Below are positions 60,537 through 64,000 of a stretch of DNA of 64,000 bases, one piece after another. The first letter of the stretch is position 1. Each line of letters starts with the position of its first letter. Origin of the DNA: Curtobacterium sp. VKM Ac-1393. Lineage in GTDB: Bacteria; Actinomycetota; Actinomycetes; Actinomycetales; Microbacteriaceae. The stretch spans positions 62,001 through 126,000 of the forward strand of contig NZ_JADKRW010000001.1 of NCBI RefSeq assembly GCF_015350995.1, read 5' to 3'. The notes beneath the pieces were generated by a model. It saw only the letters and a list, made by a program, of their open reading frames with translations. It made no database searches and had not been told where the DNA came from. Made by a program: the position numbers and the translations under genes.

Positions 60537-61739
60537 TCAGGCGTCGCGCGCGACCACGACGACGGTCAGGTCGTCACCCGGGTCGTGTTCGACCGCACGC
60601 GCCCGCACCCGCTGCAGGAACGTCGCGATGTCCGGCGACTCGCGGTACAGGGTCCCGAGCAGGGACAGCGATGCGAGCGTGGAGTCCCACAGCTCGAGCG
60701 CCCCGTCGCTCACCACGATGAGCACGTCGCCGGCACGCATCACGAGCGAGCCCGAGGCCCGCTCGACGCCGGCCGGGTGCAGCCCGATCGGCAGGTCAGA
60801 GGACCGCAGGATGCGCTCGGCGCCGTCCTCGCGGAGCTGCAGGACGAGCCCGTGCCCGGCGTCGGCGAAGTCGAGTCGGCCGGTGGAGGGTGTCAGCCGG
60901 CCGTGGAACAACGTCGCGAAGGACTCGGCGCGGCTCAGGTCCGGTGCGACCTGCGCTTCGAGCGCGGCGACGGCCACGTCGGGCGCGACGTCGCCGCGTG
61001 CGAGCAGCGCACCGCGGATGTTCGCCGCGAGGAGCCCGGCCGCCATGCCCTTGCCCATGACGTCCGCCACGGTGAGGTGCACCGCGTCGTCACCGGAGCG
61101 GTGCCAGTCGTGGAAGTCGCCGGAGACGACACCGTGCGGCACCGACAGGCCGGCGATGCGGTACCCGGGTACGTCGACGGTGCCGGGTTCGAGGCCCGCG
61201 AGCACGGAGCGCAGGCGGTCCTCGTCGGCACCGGCAGCGAGTTCGCGCTCGGCCCAGATCCCGAGTTCCTCCAGCAGGGCGACCTCGTCGGCGTCGAGGG
61301 TCCGGGGCTCGGGATCGACGAGGCAGAGCGTGCCGACCTTGACGTCGTCGTCACCGAGCCGCAGGGGGACGCCCGCGTAGAAGCGGACGTTCGGGTCGCC
61401 GACGACCATCGGCATGTCGGAGTACCGGGCGTCGATGCGTGCGTCGGGCACGAGCACCGTGCCGCGTTCGGCCAGCGTGCGCCCGCAGAAGGTGTCCTGC
61501 AGCGGGATGACCGGACCGAAGTGTGAGTCGCTCTGCTGGGACTTGATCGTCAGCGAGGTGTCACCCGCCAGGTTCAGGAACGAGCCGGCTACCCCGAGGG
61601 CCTCGCGTGCGATCCGCGTGATGCGGTCGAAGCGTTCTTCGGCACCGCCGTCGACGACGTCGAGTGCGGCGAGCAGCGCTGCTCGGCGGACCGCGTCGGA
61701 CGTGCCGGTGGCCGGGACGGTCGCTGTCTCCGAGTGCAT
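60537..61739 (-). CDS. GAF-SpoIIE phosphatase (PP2C-type)
   Basis: The 400-residue signalling phosphatase has a GAF domain at about 20-165 (RITRIAREALGVAGSFLNLAGD...VPDARID...VRFYAGVPLR). The SpoIIE/RsbU-type PP2C domain at about 185-400 shows VSGDFHDW, VADVMGKGMAAGLLAANIRG, DAGHGLVLQL and VSDGALELW with the acidic metal ligands. Such proteins dephosphorylate anti-anti-sigma factors in stress pathways, but no STAS or RsbW-like partner is adjacent. ATG 61739 has TAGCGT ending 6 nt upstream. It may sense redox or a small ligand through GAF. Confidence 0.92.
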   Translation of the reverse strand: MHSETATVPATGTSDAVRRAALLAALDVVDGGAEERFDRITRIAREALGVAGSFLNLAGDTSLTIKSQQSDSHFGPVIPLQDTFCGRTLAERGTVLVPDARIDARYSDMPMVVGDPNVRFYAGVPLRLGDDDVKVGTLCLVDPEPRTLDADEVALLEELGIWAERELAAGADEDRLRSVLAGLEPGTVDVPGYRIAGLSVPHGVVSGDFHDWHRSGDDAVHLTVADVMGKGMAAGLLAANIRGALLARGDVAPDVAVAALEAQVAPDLSRAESFATLFHGRLTPSTGRLDFADAGHGLVLQLREDGAERILRSSDLPIGLHPAGVERASGSLVMRAGDVLIVVSDGALELWDSTLASLSLLGTLYRESPDIATFLQRVRARAVEHDPGDDLTVVVVARDA

Positions 61740-61837
61740 GCACTCACGCTAACGCGCCAACCGGACAGGGTCTGTCCCCCCTGCGAAGGACCCGGTACCC
61801 CAGTCAGTGGGACACGGTGCCGGACTACCCTGGAACG

Positions 61838-62158
61838 GTGCTCCGTTCCGTCGTCCCCGCCCTCGCCCTCGCCGCTGCGGCACTGCTGGCCCTGGCCGGG
61901 TGCGGTGCCCACGACTCCACCGGGCAGGTGTCGGTGACGGTGTCGGCCAACGCCGCCGACCACCCGTACGAGGTCGAGGTCTTCGCGTCGACAGGCAAGC
62001 TGTCCGAGCACCAGCGGGTGTTCCCCGGCGGCACGGCCGACTTCGCGGGTGTGCCGCTCGGCGAGGTCACGGTCCGCGCGGGCCAGTTGTGCCCGCAGAC
62101 CACGACCGTCACGAACGACGCCGTCGCGACGGTCACCCTGGCGACGACGGGCTGCTGA
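61838..62158 (+). CDS. Small lipoprotein, hypothetical
   Basis: The 106-residue protein has a lipoprotein signal with lipobox LAGC (Cys22) and a compact beta-rich domain with two further cysteines (QLCPQ and the final C), probably a disulphide. It resembles a small Ig/transthyretin-like fold (VEVFASTGKLSEHQRVFPGGTADFAGVPLGEVTVRA). No family is assigned. GTG 61838 has TACCCT ending 6 nt upstream. It is divergent from the phosphatase gene; GGACAGGGTCTGTCC (61763-61777) is a dyad between them. Confidence 0.75.
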   Translation: MLRSVVPALALAAAALLALAGCGAHDSTGQVSVTVSANAADHPYEVEVFASTGKLSEHQRVFPGGTADFAGVPLGEVTVRAGQLCPQTTTVTNDAVATVTLATTGC

Positions 62159-62170
62159 CCGCACGTCGTC

Positions 62171-62983
62171 TCACACGGCGCCCGGCCCCCGCGCGATGGT
62201 CTCGTGCGGCTGCTCCCCGAAGCGCGCGCGGTAGTGCGCGGCGAACCGTCCGAGGTGCGCGAACTGCCACCGTCGTGCCACGTCGCTGACGAGCGACGCT
62301 CCGGACCGTGAACGGCCGAGCTCGAGGTGCACCCGGTCGAGCCGCACCTCGCGCAGGTACTGCATCGGCGTGACCCCGAGTCGCCGCCGGAACAGGTCCT
62401 GCACACCGCGCTCGCTGAGCCCGCAGGCTGCCGCGACGTCGGCCACGGTGACGGGGCGGTCCGCCTCGTCGTGCACGAACCGGATCGCACGGCGCATCCG
62501 GTGCTCGACGTCGGAGCGTGCCGGCACGAAGGTCGAGAGCACGACCGTCGCGATGCGTCGGTTCAGCGCGGCCCGTTGGTCGGCCGGCAGAGCGGCATCG
62601 AGGACGCGTCCGGTGACGTCGCGCAGCAATGCGCGGAGTGGTTCGATCCGGGGGTCTGCAGCGTCCGGCTGTCCGAACTCGGTCTGCCCGTCGCCGTCGC
62701 CGAGCAGTCCCGGTGACAGGTGCATCAGGGTCATGGCGGTGGCGTCGGTGTCGAACCCGTACGCCACCGGCGCGGACAGCATCATCGGGCGTTCGGCACC
62801 GACGTCCCAGGTCCCGCCGCCGTCCGAGGTCACCCGGGCTCGGCCGTCCGTCAGCCAGAACACCACGTGCTCCGGGCGTGGCCCGATGGTGCCGGACTGC
62901 GGACCGTGGGTCCCGATGCGGCGGATCGAGAGCTCGTCGTCGCCGCCGACCTGGTAGTCGAAGGGGGTGTCGGAAGCCGTCAC
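62171..62983 (-). CDS. AraC family transcriptional regulator
   Basis: The 270-residue protein has an N-terminal cupin-like ligand part (about 1-140) and a C-terminal AraC double helix-turn-helix (about 165-265: RPVTVADVAAACGLSERGVQDLFRRRLGVTPMQYLREVRLDRVHLEL...VSDVARRWQFAHLGRFAAHYRARFGEQPHET). I chose GTG 62983, which has GGAGG 5 nt upstream; the frame is open to 63007. Target and ligand are unknown; no co-oriented structural gene is adjacent. Confidence 0.9.
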   Translation of the reverse strand: MTASDTPFDYQVGGDDELSIRRIGTHGPQSGTIGPRPEHVVFWLTDGRARVTSDGGGTWDVGAERPMMLSAPVAYGFDTDATAMTLMHLSPGLLGDGDGQTEFGQPDAADPRIEPLRALLRDVTGRVLDAALPADQRAALNRRIATVVLSTFVPARSDVEHRMRRAIRFVHDEADRPVTVADVAAACGLSERGVQDLFRRRLGVTPMQYLREVRLDRVHLELGRSRSGASLVSDVARRWQFAHLGRFAAHYRARFGEQPHETIARGPGAV

Positions 62984-63061
62984 GCGCGCCTCCGGTCCGC
63001 TCGGCACCGGCCGGTCCGGCGCGCGAACCGGAACGCTACCGCACCGGCGGCGCGACCACCG

Positions 63062-63682
63062 TCACGACGGGTCGGGCACCCGGTCCCACTCGTCGGCGTA
63101 CCGCGACAGGACCGTCCACCGCGAGACCGGCCACGTGGTGATGAACGCACGGCCCACCACGTCGTCGACCGGGACGGTGCCGTGCACCCTCGAGTCCGCC
63201 GAGTTGTAGCGGTTGTCGCCCATCACCCAGATGCGTCCCTTCGGCACGGTGATGTCGAAGTCGGTACCGGAGACCCGGTCGGATCCGATCTCGGGCACCA
63301 CGTAGGGCTCGTCGACCGCGTGGCCGTTCACCGACAGACGGCCACCGGTGCCGCAGCACGAGACGGTGTCGCCCGGCAGGCCGATCACGCGCTTGATCAG
63401 GTCGTCCCCTTGGCCGGTGCCGAGCCAGCCGCCCGGGTCCTGGAACACGACGACGTCGCCACGCTGGAGCGGGACGGCACCGGGCACGAGCTCGTTGACG
63501 AGCACCCGGTCGCCGATCAGCAGCGTGTTCTCCATCGACGCCGACGGGATGTAGAACGAGCGGACCAGGTAGGTCTTCACCAGGAAGGACGCCAGGAGCG
63601 CCACGACGACGATGATCACGAGGTCGCGGAGGAACCGCCACCCGGCACGCTTCGGCTTGGACTCGGTCTCGATGTCACTCAA
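63062..63682 (-). CDS. lepB: Signal peptidase I
   Basis: The 206-residue type I signal peptidase has one membrane helix at about 19-38, catalytic Ser49 (PSASMENTL) and Lys97 (LIKRVIGLPGD), and the box MGDNRYNSADSR. It cleaves secretory signal peptides at the outer face of the membrane and is separate from the SipW-type enzyme at 22 kb. The start appears to be TTG 63682, overlapping the upstream gene's stop (TTGA); a normal start further upstream would lie inside that gene in another frame. It is translationally coupled to the membrane protein before it. Confidence 0.93.
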   Translation of the reverse strand: MSDIETESKPKRAGWRFLRDLVIIVVVALLASFLVKTYLVRSFYIPSASMENTLLIGDRVLVNELVPGAVPLQRGDVVVFQDPGGWLGTGQGDDLIKRVIGLPGDTVSCCGTGGRLSVNGHAVDEPYVVPEIGSDRVSGTDFDITVPKGRIWVMGDNRYNSADSRVHGTVPVDDVVGRAFITTWPVSRWTVLSRYADEWDRVPDPS

Positions 63683-64000
63683 TGCGTCAACACCACCTTC
63701 ACCAGGCCGATCACGAAGGCGACGGCAGCGAGCACGATGCCGCCCCAGAGCCCGAGGAACGTGGGCTGCTTCCCACTGAACCGCTGCATGAACACGCCGA
63801 CCAGTCCGATGCGGACGACCAGGATGACGAGCGCAGCGGTCTGCGCCCACCCCGCCGGGACCCAGCCGAGCCACGCCACCGCGTAGAGCACCGCGGGGAT
63901 GAGTCCCGACGTCGCGATCGGGTTGGCGTTCCGCATGATCGTGACGACGGATTCACGCCGGGCGTCGTCTGATGCGGACTCGTCACCGCCGAGCCCGTGC
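63679..64000 (-). CDS. Small membrane protein, 5' end beyond the window
   Basis: The frame is open to the right edge; the visible 106 residues begin HGLGGDESASDDARRESVVTI and include three hydrophobic helices. An internal ATG at 63936 could be a start, but the acidic upstream part is in frame and likely belongs to the protein. The last helix ends GLVKVVLTH at the stop 63681-63679, which overlaps the lepB TTG. Function is unknown; coupling to lepB suggests a linked role in secretion or simple co-expression. Confidence 0.7.
   Translation of the reverse strand, partial: HGLGGDESASDDARRESVVTIMRNANPIATSGLIPAVLYAVAWLGWVPAGWAQTAALVILVVRIGLVGVFMQRFSGKQPTFLGLWGGIVLAAVAFVIGLVKVVLTH

Overview
The window reads as chromosomal DNA of a high-GC, monoderm actinobacterium. 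Very GC-rich third codon positions, frequent GTG starts, a KimA-type potassium permease, DUF3072 and DUF3073 proteins, an alpha-E (DUF403) protein, a SCP-like protein beside purD and intergenic palindromes of the GGGAGGCCCG type all suggest Microbacteriaceae, most likely Curtobacterium or a close relative. The genus is my inference. I saw no rRNA, tRNA, CRISPR array, IS element or prophage gene.

Layout. 0-8 kb: an acetyltransferase tail, a lipoate ligase, an alpha/beta hydrolase, a PiT phosphate transporter with a small membrane protein, an SDR divergent from a MarR-MFS pair, and an orphan alpha-E protein. 8-16.5 kb: a second MarR, a beta-hydroxyacid dehydrogenase, an M23 peptidase, a PlsC-like acyltransferase, RecQ, a CPBP protease, an EamA transporter and YpeA. 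16.5-21.7 kb: a class E sortase coupled to a 58-residue membrane peptide, then SbcCD. 21.7-24.3 kb: a TasA-like matrix protein, a SipW-type signal peptidase fused to a second substrate-like domain, and a divergent MarR. 24.3-36.3 kb: a DinB-like protein, a DEAD-box helicase with an RDDRAPR repeat tail, PPK2, a lipoprotein esterase, an RND pump and a MocR/YczE pair. 36.3-42.4 kb: a cysteine hydrolase, an adhesin with a variant sorting signal, a sortase that appears to lack its arginine, and a one-piece membrane-anchored sigma factor (sigma-2/sigma-4, zinc anti-sigma motif, TM helix, Ig-like ectodomain). 42.4-51.6 kb: a cupin, a lipoprotein-like gene without a normal start, an epimerase, DUF4097-PadR, MerR, KimA, small DUF proteins, DoxX and a flavin monooxygenase. 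51.6-64 kb: purine genes (purM/purF divergent; purD-purC overlapping) flanking a large LuxR-type ATPase regulator, then a GAF-SpoIIE phosphatase, an AraC regulator and lepB.

Two regions look most novel. The first is the adhesin / sortase / transmembrane sigma cluster at 37.3-42.0 kb, which could be a self-contained surface-sensing and surface-display module. The second is the SipW locus at 21.7-23.7 kb, where a palindromic repeat sits exactly at the junction between a signal peptidase and a second SipW-type preprotein.

A window-wide pattern is that about two dozen genes on both strands have a TANNNT-like hexamer ending 6-8 nt before the start codon. This is the geometry of leaderless transcription, and I used it to choose several starts. 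Several convergent gene ends carry strong palindromes, from at least three recurrent intergenic repeat families.
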